Positions 16,293-26,416 of a stretch of DNA of 56,356 nucleotides are shown here, one piece after another. Every line of letters starts with the position of its first letter. The first letter of the stretch is position 1. Position numbers and translations under genes: made by a program. This DNA is from Nannocystaceae bacterium (GTDB lineage: Bacteria; Myxococcota_A; Polyangia; Nannocystales; Nannocystaceae). A model generated the notes under the pieces. It saw nothing but the letters and a program-made list of their open reading frames with translations, was not told the DNA's origin and searched no databases. The stretch covers positions 1-56,356 of the forward strand of contig JAIBBS010000035.1 in NCBI GenBank assembly GCA_019694555.1. The letters run 5' to 3'.

Positions 16293-17993
16293 TCAGCCCG
16301 CCGGCGGCACGCACACGGTGCCGCCTTCGATCTGCGCGTTGGTGCGGAAGGTGTTGAGCAGCTTCCAGTGCGGCGGCTCGAAGTCGGGGATGGTGCCGTC
16401 CTCGTTCACGTTGGTCACGTGATAGGTGTGCTGATTCCAGATGCGGCGCGCCTGGATCCACCGGTCCTGGGAGTCCTTGATCACCTGCAGCGTCGGCGTG
16501 AGCTGCTCGCCGTCGAAGTTGCGGTTGGACACCACCAGCACCTCGGCGGCGCCGTCGTTGTCGACGTCGGCGACGATGGGGTACTCGATGAGCGTGCCCG
16601 AGCTGCGGTCCACGGTCATGACCGCGCTGCCGTCGACGTCGAACGCGAACAGGTGGTACTCGTCGGCGAACATCGCCTCGGCGGTGCCGTCGCCGAGGAA
16701 GTCGAACGCGGTGCCGGCCGCGACGCCGCTGGGATCCTGCACGTTGGCGATCCACATCACCGTGGCGTCGCGATGGTAGGCGGCGTAGTGCGACGCGGAG
16801 CTGACCGCGTACTCGGAGATGCCGTCGCCGTCGAAGTCGTGCACCGTCGCGGGCCGGAACCACGAGAAGCCGTTGGGGTCGCCGCTGGGGCGCTCGTTGG
16901 CGTACTTGGTGGTGCCGTCGTGCTCGAGCACGGTGATGCCCTCGGTGCTGATGATGAGCACCTCGGGGTCCTCGTCGTCGTCGAGGTTGGCCACCTGCGG
17001 GAAGCCGGGCACGACCATGTCGTCGTCGTAGTAGACCGAGCCGTCGGGGTGGTACGCGTCCTGCCCGCGGATGAACTCGAGCGTGCCGTCGCCGTCGAGA
17101 TCGGCCGCGGTCGGGGCCGTGAGCGCGGCGGCGAGCAGGCCCGCCTGCGGCGGCGCGGTGAAGATGGACGCGCCGGTGTCGCCGCGCACGACCACGCCGG
17201 CGACGTAGACCTCGGCCGGGCCTTCGTTGTCGAGGTTGGCGATGCCGATGGCCGAGCCCGCCATCGCCGAGAACGGCGCGGTGCTGGTCCACTTGGGCGT
17301 GCCGTCGTGCTCGAACGCGACCATCGTCGCGGCGAACGGCAGCCCCGCGCTCGCGACGATCTCGGGCAGACCGTCGTCGTCGATGTCGCCGACCGCGGGC
17401 GTGGTGTTGGGATCGAAGTTGCCCGGCAGCTGGAAGTGCTCGGCTCCGGTCGCACCGTCGAGGATGTGGATCTTGCCGGCGGCGGTGCCGACGTGGAGGA
17501 TCACGTCGGGCGTGTCGCAGACGTCGATCTCGCCGTTGCCGTTGTCGTCGGTGAGATTGATGACCAGCGGCGTGTGGTACGACTCGCCGCCGTCCCAGCT
17601 CCACTGCACCTCGGCGTCGAAGGAATTCGGTGGCGCCTGATCGTTGCACGGCACCGCGCCGCGGGGGTCGATGTCCGCCGGCGTCTCCATCGTGCAGACC
17701 TTCGAGCCACCGCCCATGTCCTCGCGGAAGCCGACGTCGAGTGAGGGCCCGTCGCCGTCGCTGCCGCCGCCGCTGCTGCTGCTCGAGTCCGCCATCGCGG
17801 TGGTGGCCGCGGTCGTGGCGGGTGCGCCGGTGGTGGTCGAGTCCCCCGCGGTGCCGGAATCGAAGGGGTTGCTGGCATCGTCGCCGCAGCCGAGCGCAAC
17901 CGCGCACAGGGCCACGGACGTGCAGCGGGCCCATCGCGCCGCGGCTCGAGCAGGGATCGGCAGGGGGCGTCGGCGGGGGTCGAGGCGTCGCAT
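16293..17993 (-). CDS. FG-GAP/VCBS repeat lipoprotein
   Basis: A 566-aa protein. Start MRRLDPRRRP, then a hydrophobic segment ending in VALGC (lipobox), a Ser/Thr/Gly linker with an SSSSSGGG run (about 45-75), and a long region of FG-GAP-type blades: DDNGNGEIDVCDTPDVI, GDIDDDGLPEIV, ADLDGDGTLEFI, ANLDDDEDPEVL, HDFDGDGISEYA, ADVDNDGAAEVLVV. Each Asp-rich loop is a calcium-binding site of a beta-propeller like that in integrin alpha chains. It ends near WNQHTYHVTNVNEDG, a block common in myxobacterial FG-GAP proteins. It is probably a surface protein. Its start lies 190 nt from the divergent VWA gene. Confidence 0.85.
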   Translation of the reverse strand: MRRLDPRRRPLPIPARAAARWARCTSVALCAVALGCGDDASNPFDSGTAGDSTTTGAPATTAATTAMADSSSSSGGGSDGDGPSLDVGFREDMGGGSKVCTMETPADIDPRGAVPCNDQAPPNSFDAEVQWSWDGGESYHTPLVINLTDDNGNGEIDVCDTPDVILHVGTAAGKIHILDGATGAEHFQLPGNFDPNTTPAVGDIDDDGLPEIVASAGLPFAATMVAFEHDGTPKWTSTAPFSAMAGSAIGIANLDNEGPAEVYVAGVVVRGDTGASIFTAPPQAGLLAAALTAPTAADLDGDGTLEFIRGQDAYHPDGSVYYDDDMVVPGFPQVANLDDDEDPEVLIISTEGITVLEHDGTTKYANERPSGDPNGFSWFRPATVHDFDGDGISEYAVSSASHYAAYHRDATVMWIANVQDPSGVAAGTAFDFLGDGTAEAMFADEYHLFAFDVDGSAVMTVDRSSGTLIEYPIVADVDNDGAAEVLVVSNRNFDGEQLTPTLQVIKDSQDRWIQARRIWNQHTYHVTNVNEDGTIPDFEPPHWKLLNTFRTNAQIEGGTVCVPPAG

Positions 17994-18183
17994 GGTCGGT
18001 TCGGGCGGGTCCACGCGGACCGCTGCGGGGCGGGAGTTGACCCGGCGCCGACCAGGTTCCCGCCGCGATCGTGAGGATCCCGGCTCGATCCGAGCACGGA
18101 GCCAGACCGATCGCCACGGCCGCGCGTTGGGTGGACGCGCCGCGGCGACGGGCCGCCGTGGTTTCACCTCGAGGGGGCCTCCC

Positions 18184-19641
18184 ATGACTCGTCGCATCGT
18201 CGCGATCGCCACGCTGGCGATCACGGGCGGTTGTGCCAGCGCGCACGCCGTCGCACCCATCGCCAGCCATCCGTCCACCGCCGCGGTGGCGCAACCCGCA
18301 ACGCCAGCGGCAGACGATGCCGCCGAGCCGGACGCGCCGCCGCCGGCGATCGCCGAGGCCGGCCCGTGGGTCGGGGGTGCCGCCGCCAGCGACTTCGTGT
18401 TGCAGGGCGCCAGCGAGCAGCTCGTCGGCGTGTGGGTCGACGTGCCGGCCTCGGCGCCGCCGCGGGTGCCGCTGGCGGTGGCGCTGGCGATCGACACCTC
18501 GGGCTCGATGGATGGCGCGCCGATCCGCGACGCGCGTGCGGCCGCGCGCAAGGTCGTCGACTCGATGGTCGATGGCGATCTCGTCGCGCTGGTGACGTTC
18601 GACAACGCCGCGGTCACCGTGGTCGAGCCGGTGGTGCTGGGCCCGCAATCGCGCAGGCGCCTGCAGACGCGGATCGGCGAGCTGCAGGCCAGCGGCGGCA
18701 CCGCGCTGCACGACGGCGTGAAGCAGGCCGAGTTCACGCTGCTGCACGCGCCCGCCGAGTACCTGGTCCGGCGCGTCATCGTGATCTCCGACGGCCAGGC
18801 CACCGTGGGCGAGACCAACCCCAACGCGATGGGCAACCTCGCCGAGGTCGGCATGCAACACGGCATCCAGGTGACGTCGCTGGGCGTCGGCCTCGACTAC
18901 GACGAGCGCACTCTCGATGCCTTCGCGGTGCGCTCGAGCGGGCGGCTGTACCACCTCGAGCAGTCCAAGGAGATGCCGGAGATCGTCGCCGGCGAGATGG
19001 AGCTGCTCGCGCGCAGCAGCGCCGCGCAGGCGCAGCTCGAGCTGGTGCCGGCACCGGGCGTGAGCATCACCGCAGTCGACGCGGTCGCGAGCCGGCCGAG
19101 CGGACGCGGGACCACGATTCCCCTCGGGGTGATGCACGCGGGCCAGCACCGCGAGCTGCTGGTGCGGCTGCGCATGGATCGCCCCGCGACCCTGGGCCGG
19201 CACGCGCTCGCCAGCGTGCGGTTGAGCTACCAGGACCCCGCCGACGACGGCATCGAGCGGGTCCACGAGGCGCTGGTGCGCGCCACGATCACCGACGATC
19301 CCAAGCAGGTCGCCGGCCACGAACACGACCGCGCGCAGGCGATCATCGCCATGCGCGAGGCCTCGCTGCTGGCGGCCAGTGCGGCGGCGGCGGCGGGCCG
19401 CGGCGAGCTCGTGCTCGCCGACGCCGAGCTCGACCGCGCGCAGCGGAACCTGCGGGAGCACGCCGATCGCGTGGCCGACCCGAAGCAGCGCAAGCAGATG
19501 CTCTCGGGCGCCGACCAGATCGGCCGCGCACGCAAGAAGGTCGCCGAGGCCAAGGACGCGCCGGTCGCGAGCAAGCCCGCGCGCAGCCGCGCGGCCGCGC
19601 TCGAGCTCAACGACGTGAACATGGCGTTCGACGGGTTCTGA
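18184..19641 (+). CDS. VWA-domain lipoprotein
   Basis: A 485-aa protein. Signal MTRRIVAIATLAITGGCAS with a GGC lipobox, an Ala/Pro linker to about residue 55, and then a short beta-rich region leading into a von Willebrand A domain: VALAIDTSGSMDG (MIDAS, about 100-112), DLVALVTFDNAA, ASGGTALHDGV and RVIVISDGQATVGETN. The part after 290 holds a beta-sandwich segment as in other bacterial VWA proteins, and helical residues 380-470 with no transmembrane helix. It is lipid-anchored in the envelope and probably binds a partner in a metal-dependent way. A strong GAGGGGG ribosome site lies 9 nt upstream of the ATG, in contrast to most genes here. Confidence 0.85.
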   Translation: MTRRIVAIATLAITGGCASAHAVAPIASHPSTAAVAQPATPAADDAAEPDAPPPAIAEAGPWVGGAAASDFVLQGASEQLVGVWVDVPASAPPRVPLAVALAIDTSGSMDGAPIRDARAAARKVVDSMVDGDLVALVTFDNAAVTVVEPVVLGPQSRRRLQTRIGELQASGGTALHDGVKQAEFTLLHAPAEYLVRRVIVISDGQATVGETNPNAMGNLAEVGMQHGIQVTSLGVGLDYDERTLDAFAVRSSGRLYHLEQSKEMPEIVAGEMELLARSSAAQAQLELVPAPGVSITAVDAVASRPSGRGTTIPLGVMHAGQHRELLVRLRMDRPATLGRHALASVRLSYQDPADDGIERVHEALVRATITDDPKQVAGHEHDRAQAIIAMREASLLAASAAAAAGRGELVLADAELDRAQRNLREHADRVADPKQRKQMLSGADQIGRARKKVAEAKDAPVASKPARSRAAALELNDVNMAFDGF

Positions 19642-19657
19642 TAGAGTCGCGGTCACG

Positions 19658-20116
19658 ATGCCGCGTCCCTGGGCCTTGTTCACCACGCTGTGCCTGGCCT
19701 TGACCGTCGCCTGCGGCGACGACGGCGACGGCGGTGGCGGCAGCTCGACCGGTTCGAGCACCACCACCACCGGCGCCGATGGCTCGTCGAGCTCGCAGGG
19801 CGCGAGCATGTCGAGCACGACCACCGGCAACCCCGAATGCGACGCGCCCACCGACTGCGCGACGTGTTGGCAGTGCGCGCGCTTCGGTGAGTGCAAGCCC
19901 GCCTATGACCAGTGCGCGGCCAACCCCGACTGCGCCGGCTCGATCGCGTGCATCGACTACATGTGCCCGGCCGACGGCCTGCAGCAGGACTGCTTCGATC
20001 ACTGCTGCCTCAACTGCGCCGAGCACATGGTCTGCGGCGACGTGAACTCCGCCGCCGCATGCATCCAGGCCGCCTGCAGCGAGCTGTGCATGACCGACGC
20101 GGCGTGCGCCGTCTGA
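19658..20116 (+). CDS. Small Cys-rich lipoprotein with Ser/Thr linker
   Basis: A 152-aa protein. The signal MPRPWALFTTLCLALTVAC gives a lipobox (TVAC). A Gly/Ser/Thr linker of about 40 residues follows, and then 18 cysteines in 95 residues (CATCWQCARFGEC, CAANPDCAGSIACIDYMC, CFDHCCLNCAEHMVC). It is probably a disulfide-stabilised surface module; the family is not known to me. It begins 16 nt after the VWA stop. TAGAGT at 19642-19647 overlaps that end and lies 10 nt before the ATG, so it might have its own promoter as well as read-through. Confidence 0.75.
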   Translation: MPRPWALFTTLCLALTVACGDDGDGGGGSSTGSSTTTTGADGSSSSQGASMSSTTTGNPECDAPTDCATCWQCARFGECKPAYDQCAANPDCAGSIACIDYMCPADGLQQDCFDHCCLNCAEHMVCGDVNSAAACIQAACSELCMTDAACAV

Positions 20117-20123
20117 TCGTCGC

Positions 20124-20516
20124 TCACGCGTCGCCGAACGAGCGCCGCGCCATCCACAGCTCGACGTCCTCGCGACCGAGGGTCCAGAACATGAAGCCCG
20201 CGTGCACGAGCATGATCGCACCCGCGACCACGCCGACCATCGCGAGCGACGGCGAGATCTGCATCACGGGGATCATGCGCACCAGCGAGAACGCGGCCAG
20301 CGCGAAGCCGATCACCGCGATGGCCCGCAGCAGCGCGCGCACCGACTCGCTGCCGCGCAGCAGCCCGATCATCGCGCCCAGGGTCAGCGCCACGCGCAGC
20401 CACACGCCGGTGCCGCCGCCCATCGCCGACAGCAGGTAGGCGTCGAAGCACAGGCCCGCGGCGAAGAGGCCCAGCAGGATCTTCAGGGTCATCGGCATCG
20501 CGCTCGTCTGGTTCAT
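20124..20516 (-). CDS. Hypothetical four-helix membrane protein
   Basis: A 130-aa protein consisting of about four transmembrane helices (ILLGLFAAGLCFDAYLL, WLRVALTLGAMIGLL, AIAVIGFALAAFSLV, MVGVVAGAIMLVHAGFMFW) and a charged tail ending ARRSFGDA. I see no motif that identifies it. It lies 47 nt downstream of the ECF sigma factor stop on the same strand and may be cotranscribed with it. The ATG at 20516 (MNQTSAMPM) is chosen over a GTG at 20567 because the helices start just behind it. Confidence 0.65.
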   Translation of the reverse strand: MNQTSAMPMTLKILLGLFAAGLCFDAYLLSAMGGGTGVWLRVALTLGAMIGLLRGSESVRALLRAIAVIGFALAAFSLVRMIPVMQISPSLAMVGVVAGAIMLVHAGFMFWTLGREDVELWMARRSFGDA

Positions 20517-20563
20517 GTCCGTGCCGGCGGACGACGCCGCCGATCGACGCACGCGGACGGCAC

Positions 20564-21160
20564 TCAACCGGCGTGGTCGAACTCACGGCTGCGGCGGTCG
20601 AGGTCGTCGCGGGCGCGCCCCAACGCGCCGCCGTCGGCCTCGAGCTCGGCCAGCAGGTCGCGTAGCCGATCGCGGGCCCGCGTGATGCGGCTGCGCACGG
20701 TGGTGGCCGGCACGCCGAGCACGACCGCGATCTCCGGCGCGCTCAGCCCCTCCCAGTAGGCCAGCTCGAGCGCGCACTGCTGATCGAGCGGCAGCCGGCG
20801 CAGCGCCAGCGCCAGCAGCCGCTGCCGATCGTCGCGCGCGAGCTGGCCCGAGGCCGAGGTCGCGAGCTCGGCCAGCGAGGTGACCTCGGGATCGACGTCG
20901 CGCACGGACCGTGCGCGCAGGTGGTCGACCAGTCGGTGCCGCGCGATCGCGAAGAGGTACGCGCGAACGCTGGCACCGACCATGCGGTCGCGGCTCTCGA
21001 CGCAGTCGAGGAAGGTGCGCTGCACCAGGTCCTGCACGTCGTCGCCGAGCTTGCTGCGGAAGAAGCGAGCGATGGCCTGGAAGTGCCGCTGCAGCAGCTG
21101 CTGGCCGGCGGCGCGGTCACCCTCGCGCCAGGCCTGCAACAGCGCGTCGTCGTCGTCCAC
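20564..21160 (-). CDS. ECF-type RNA polymerase sigma factor
   Basis: A 198-aa protein from a GTG start. Region 2 spans about 25-95, with DDVQDLVQRTFLDCVESRDR and YLFAIARHRLVDHLR (core and -10 contacts). Region 4 spans about 120-175 with the HTH GLSAPEIAVVLGVPATTVRSRITRARDRLRDLL. There is no region 3, as expected for the ECF class. The C-terminal tail (EADGGALGRARDDLDRRSREF) is short and charged. It is divergent from a Ser/Thr kinase gene with only 30 nt between the start codons. ECF factors paired with kinases are common in myxobacteria and Planctomycetes, and the kinase may control this factor. No anti-sigma factor of ZAS type is adjacent. Confidence 0.85.
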   Translation of the reverse strand: MDDDDALLQAWREGDRAAGQQLLQRHFQAIARFFRSKLGDDVQDLVQRTFLDCVESRDRMVGASVRAYLFAIARHRLVDHLRARSVRDVDPEVTSLAELATSASGQLARDDRQRLLALALRRLPLDQQCALELAYWEGLSAPEIAVVLGVPATTVRSRITRARDRLRDLLAELEADGGALGRARDDLDRRSREFDHAG

Positions 21161-21166
21161 GGTCCC

Positions 21167-21177
21167 GATGCTACCAT
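21167..21177. promoter_or_regulatory. Back-to-back -10-like hexamers between sigma factor and kinase genes
   Basis: The 30-nt gap contains TAGCAT on the minus strand (21172-21167), 6 nt before the sigma GTG, and TACCAT on the plus strand (21172-21177), 13 nt before the kinase GTG. They share a base. If both are -10 boxes, the promoters overlap and the two genes would compete for RNA polymerase, with each -35 box inside the other gene. This is inference from sequence. Confidence 0.4.
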
Positions 21178-21190
21178 CGCGCCCGCGGAC

Positions 21191-23755
21191 GTGGAGGCGC
21201 CACCCACGGAGCAGTCGCTGCTCGTCGCCGACGTTCGGCCCGAGGCCGACCTCGTGCAGGAGCAACTGTTCGCGCAGGTGCACGCGGCGTTGTTCGGGCC
21301 GACACCCGCGACGTTGGTGCGGCTGGGGCCCTACACCGTGATCGAGCGCGTCGGCAGCGGCGGCCTCGGCACCGTGTTCCTGGCGTGGGACGGCCGCTTG
21401 CAGCGGCGGGTCGCGCTCAAGGTGCTGCACCGCAGCCACGCGCGCGCGCGGGCGGACTCGGTGCTGCACGAGGCGCGCGCGCTGGCCAGGCTCGCCGACC
21501 CGCACGTGGTCGCGGTGTTCGACACCGGGCGCAGCGACGACGGCGAGGCCTGGATCGCGATGGAGTTCGTCGCCGGCACCGACCTGCGCAAGGCCGCGCG
21601 GCGGCGCACGCCGACCGCGGTCGAGCTCGCCCGGTGGTTGGTGCAGGCCGCCGACGGTCTCGCCGCGGCGCACCGCGCCGGCATCGTGCACGGCGACATC
21701 AAGCCCGAGAACCTGCTGCTGGGCGACGATGGTCGCGTGCGCGTGGTCGACTTCGGCATGGCCGTCGCGATCCATGGCAGCGACCGCGCCGCGCGGGGCG
21801 GCACCGCCGGTTTCCTCGCGCCCGAGATCCGAGCCGGCGCGTCGGCATCGGAGCGCGCGGACGTCTACGCCCTGTGCGTGGCCGCCGAACAGCTGCGGCT
21901 CGACGCCGGACTCGAGCGCTGGCCGCGACGCGTGACGCGGGTGCTCGCGCGCGGCCGCGAGCCCGACCCGGGCACCCGCGCGAGCCTGGCGGACGTGCGC
22001 GAGGCGCTGGCGCACGTCGCCCGTGCACCGCGGGATCGCGTGCTGCTCGCGCTCGGCGGCGCGCTCGCGGTGGGCGTGTTCGTCACGCTCGTGGGCTCCG
22101 AGCCCGGTGGCGGTCTGTGCAAGGATCTGCCGCCGGATCCCGGCTGGTCGAGCGAGGCGCCGGCGCGCGTCCGAGCGCAGCTCGATGGTTGGGGCGAGCA
22201 GGGCACGCGGGTGTGGCATGCGCTCGCGCCCCGGCTCGAGCGCGCTGCCAGCAGCTGGCATGCACTCCGTGACCGGGCGTGCCTCGCGGACGAGCCGCGG
22301 GCGCGCGCGCAGCTGCGGGGCTGCCTCGAGCGCCGCAACCTGCAGCTCGCGGCGCTGCTCGAAGCGCTCGACGCCGCCACGCCGGCGAGCGGCGTGCGGG
22401 GTGAGGGCATCGCGGAGTCGATCGACGACAGCGAGGCGTGCCAGGACGACGTGCGCGCACTCGATGCGGATGTCGCCGCGCTGCGCGAGCGGATCCTGCT
22501 CGGCGACATGTTGCGGCAGCTGGGCGACGGCAGCCGCGCGGTCGAGGTCGCGGACGAAGGCTTCGCCGAGGCGCGGCGGCTCGGCGACGCGGCGCTGCTC
22601 GCCCCCAGCGCGCTGGCGCTGGGTCGTGCGCTGTACATGACCTCGGCGATGCGGCCGGCGCGGGAACGGCTCGAGCAGGCGTACTTCGCCGCGGTGACCG
22701 CTGGCGACGACGTCGGCGCGACCGAGGCCGCGGTCATGCTCATGCGCGTGCACGCCAGCGGCATGGGCGAGCTCGACGAGGCCATGCGCTGGCGCGACGC
22801 GCTGCTGGGGCAGCTCCGTCGCGCGGGCAACCCGGTGCGCCTGCGCGTCAACGCGCTCGACGCCATCGCGCGTGCGGCCGACAACTTCGGCGACCGCGAG
22901 ACCGTCGCCGCGGTCGCGCACGAGCTGCTGCGCATCGACGATCCCGAGCTCGACGACAATCCGTCGCTGCAGCTGACGGTCTACTACCTGCTGGCGACGT
23001 GGCTGCGCCACCGCGGCGATGCAGCCGGCGAGGTCGCGCAGAACCTCGCGGCGCTCAGCGTTGCCACCCGCGGGCTGCCCGAGGGCCACGTCGAGATCGG
23101 GCAAGCGTGGGCGGGCGTCGGCTCCGCGTGGGCGGATCTCGGCGAGACCGATCGCGCGATCGCGGCGCTGCGAAAGGCCACGGTGTTGCTCGAGCGCGGC
23201 GGCGCCCAGCGGGCGATCGGACACGTGGAGTACCAGCTCGCGCGGCTGGCCCTCGAGCAGTCGCGCTTCGACGAGGCCCAGGCCCACGCCGATCGCTGCG
23301 CGCTGGCGTTCCGTCGCACCCTGGGACCCCGGCACCCCGATCACGTGCTGCCGATGACCGCGACGGCCGAGATCGCGCTGGCGCGGGGCGACTACGCTGC
23401 CGCGCGCGCGGCCTTCGAGGCCGCGCTCATCGTCGCGGTTGCGCTGCCCGACCGCGCGTACCTGCTGTTCGGCCGCGGCGAGGCCTCGCGTCTGGCCGGC
23501 GCGGGCGCCCAGGCGCGCATCGACTACCAACGCGGGCGCGACGCGATCCCCGACCCGAGCGACAACCCCGTCGTGCTCGCCGAGTTGTGGGTCGGCGAGG
23601 CGCGCTCGTGGGCCGCCGAGGGCGAGGCGGACGAGGCTCGCCACGCGTTCGCGCAGGCCCGCGCCGTGCTCGCGGGCGTGGTGACGGGGCCCGAGTTCGA
23701 GGAGGTGATCACGCGCGAGCTCGCAGCGCTCGATGCCGGCGCGCCGGCGCAGTGA
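21191..23755 (+). CDS. Ser/Thr protein kinase with TM helix and TPR domain
   Basis: An 854-aa protein. The kinase domain has the Gly-rich loop GSGGLGTVFLAWD (about 54-66), the Lys in RVALKVL (about 76), Glu in LHEARALARL, the catalytic loop IVHGDIKPENLLL (HGD in place of HRD, Asp present), DFG in VVDFGMA (about 190) and APE in FLAPEIRAG. The C-lobe is short: after ERADVYALCVAAEQL it passes directly to the terminal helices, lacking about 40 residues of the usual alphaF-G region. A TM helix follows (VLLALGGALAVGVFVTLVG, about 284-303), then a long TPR-rich outer part to the end. Such kinases are typical myxobacterial sensors. The GTG at 21191 is a best guess for the start. Confidence 0.85.
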   Translation: MEAPPTEQSLLVADVRPEADLVQEQLFAQVHAALFGPTPATLVRLGPYTVIERVGSGGLGTVFLAWDGRLQRRVALKVLHRSHARARADSVLHEARALARLADPHVVAVFDTGRSDDGEAWIAMEFVAGTDLRKAARRRTPTAVELARWLVQAADGLAAAHRAGIVHGDIKPENLLLGDDGRVRVVDFGMAVAIHGSDRAARGGTAGFLAPEIRAGASASERADVYALCVAAEQLRLDAGLERWPRRVTRVLARGREPDPGTRASLADVREALAHVARAPRDRVLLALGGALAVGVFVTLVGSEPGGGLCKDLPPDPGWSSEAPARVRAQLDGWGEQGTRVWHALAPRLERAASSWHALRDRACLADEPRARAQLRGCLERRNLQLAALLEALDAATPASGVRGEGIAESIDDSEACQDDVRALDADVAALRERILLGDMLRQLGDGSRAVEVADEGFAEARRLGDAALLAPSALALGRALYMTSAMRPARERLEQAYFAAVTAGDDVGATEAAVMLMRVHASGMGELDEAMRWRDALLGQLRRAGNPVRLRVNALDAIARAADNFGDRETVAAVAHELLRIDDPELDDNPSLQLTVYYLLATWLRHRGDAAGEVAQNLAALSVATRGLPEGHVEIGQAWAGVGSAWADLGETDRAIAALRKATVLLERGGAQRAIGHVEYQLARLALEQSRFDEAQAHADRCALAFRRTLGPRHPDHVLPMTATAEIALARGDYAAARAAFEAALIVAVALPDRAYLLFGRGEASRLAGAGAQARIDYQRGRDAIPDPSDNPVVLAELWVGEARSWAAEGEADEARHAFAQARAVLAGVVTGPEFEEVITRELAALDAGAPAQ

Positions 23756-23890
23756 CCACGGCAGTGGCCGGCTGCACTCGACGAGAGCAGCCAGCGTTCG
23801 CGTTCACCCGCGCGCACGATGTAGGCAAGAAAAATCCCGTGATTCCGCGAGCGCACCCGGTGGCGCGACCTCTGCTCTGCAGCGTCGGCG

Positions 23891-25054
23891 ATGACGAAGT
23901 CCACGCTGACCTGCCTCGCGCTCACCACCACGCTCGCCACCGTCGCGTGCAACACCAGCCCGCTCGGTGGCGAGGGCGGTGGCAGCGAGGGCGGCAGCGC
24001 GCAGGAGTCGGGCAGCAGCGGCGGCGAGGGCCTCGACACCGACGGCGGCGCGGACGAGGGCGAGGGCGCCGACGGCAGCAGCGGCGGCAGCGACGATGCA
24101 GACCTCGGCGCGCTCGCGTGCGGCAGCGTCGTGGTCGTCGACCAGGTCCGTCCGCGCCCGGCGGTCATGCTCGTGCTCGACAAGTCCGGCAGCATGGCCG
24201 AGTCGACCTGGGACGACGACGCCGACCCGAGCACGCCGGAGGTCACGCGCTGGCACAGCCTGCACGGCATCGTGACCGACCTGCTCGATGCCCGTGCGTC
24301 GGCGATGCGCTTCGGGCTCGCGCTGTTCCCCGCGACCCAGGCCGATCACCACGACCAGGACACCGCGTGCCTGGTCGCCGACGATGCCGAGGTCGTGCCG
24401 GCGCCGCACAGCGGCGCCCGCGTGCGTGCGCTGCTGCCCGCGGCGGATGCCGAGGTCCGCGGCGGCACGCCGGCGCGCGGCGGCGTGCTCAACGCGATCG
24501 AAGCGCTGTCCGACCTCGCGCCCGATCGCCCCCGCGCGATGGTGCTGGTCACCGACGGTGCGGCCAACTGCGTGCCCGGGGCCGATCCGTTCTACGGCCA
24601 GTACGACGACGAGCTCGAGCTCGCGCTCGCCAGCGCACACGGCGAGCTCGGGATCCCGACCTACGTGGTCGGCGTCGACATCGGCGCCGAGCCCGAGCCC
24701 AGCACCGGCCGCGACGTGCGTGCGGATCTCGATCGCGTGGCGCAGGCGGGCGGCGCAGCCTCGAACGGCGCGCACGCGTACTACGAGACCGCCGACGGCC
24801 TGGCGCTGCGCAGCGCGCTGGACGAGATCGCCCAGCGAGTCTCGTGCACGATCACGCTCGCCGACATGCCCGCGCCCGACGCGGTCACGGTGCGCATCGA
24901 CGGCGCGACGCTGCCGCGGGTGGGGCAGTGCGACGGCGCCAACGGCTGGCGCGCCGCGGGTCCCGACAGCATCGAGCTGTGCGGCTCGGCGTGCGAGGCG
25001 TTCGAGCAGGCCGGTGCGCTCACGGCCGACTACGCGTGCACCCCGGTCGGGTGA
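23891..25054 (+). CDS. VWA-domain lipoprotein with acidic Gly/Ser linker
   Basis: A 387-aa protein. Signal MTKSTLTCLALTTTLATVAC (lipobox TVAC), then an acidic Gly/Ser/Glu linker to about residue 75. A VWA domain follows: AVMLVLDKSGSMAES (MIDAS, about 92-105), FGLALFPAT, VRGGTPARGGVLNAIEAL and RAMVLVTDGAANC. After it come a beta segment and a Cys-containing end (VSCTITL, LCGSACEAFEQ, DYACTPVG) probably held by disulfides. The plan equals that of other myxobacterial secreted VWA lipoproteins; the ligand is unknown. The 135-nt gap before it contains an A-rich patch (CAAGAAAAATCC at 23825-23836) but no clear regulatory motif. Confidence 0.85.
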   Translation: MTKSTLTCLALTTTLATVACNTSPLGGEGGGSEGGSAQESGSSGGEGLDTDGGADEGEGADGSSGGSDDADLGALACGSVVVVDQVRPRPAVMLVLDKSGSMAESTWDDDADPSTPEVTRWHSLHGIVTDLLDARASAMRFGLALFPATQADHHDQDTACLVADDAEVVPAPHSGARVRALLPAADAEVRGGTPARGGVLNAIEALSDLAPDRPRAMVLVTDGAANCVPGADPFYGQYDDELELALASAHGELGIPTYVVGVDIGAEPEPSTGRDVRADLDRVAQAGGAASNGAHAYYETADGLALRSALDEIAQRVSCTITLADMPAPDAVTVRIDGATLPRVGQCDGANGWRAAGPDSIELCGSACEAFEQAGALTADYACTPVG

Positions 25055-25087
25055 GCGCCCACGCCCCGGCGACGGGTCCGCGTGACA

Positions 25088-25129
25088 TTGGTCAAACGTT
25101 GAACAAATACCTTGACCAACCTTGTACAA
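25088..25129 (+). promoter_or_regulatory. Probable CarH operator in front of the sigma-70 gene
   Basis: Four elements of the form TTGnnCAA begin at 25088, 25099, 25112 and 25122. The first two are spaced by exactly 11 nt. Those at 25099 (TTGAACAA) and 25122 (TTGTACAA) fit the nTnnACAn half-site known for Thermus CarH. Positions 25114-25129 (GACCAACCTT-GT-ACAA) agree with the site before carH at 28076-28091 in all but the two middle bases. The local sequence is AT-rich against a GC-rich background. It ends 30 nt before the chosen sigma start. Repression in the dark by AdoCbl-CarH is inference. Confidence 0.72.
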
Positions 25130-25159
25130 GGTGCCATGGTGAGAGGCGAGGAGGCCACC

Positions 25160-26404
<1,245 letters not shown>

Positions 26405-26416
26405 GCGCGTGTTAGC

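Noticed and set aside
21685..21705. HGD in place of HRD as a sign of a pseudokinase
   Set aside because: The catalytic Asp, the Lys-Pro-Glu-Asn part and DFG are intact. HGD loops occur in active kinases, so loss of activity cannot be inferred.
21161..23644. Extension of the minus-strand sigma factor frame to more than 1000 codons
   Set aside because: Only the last 198 codons code for the ECF sigma factor. The rest is antisense to the kinase and has no recognisable domain.
25112..25140. A standard sigma-70 promoter directly at the sigma-gene operator
   Set aside because: Several TTGnnC boxes could be -35 elements, but none has a convincing -10 at 16-18 nt. I report only the operator here.
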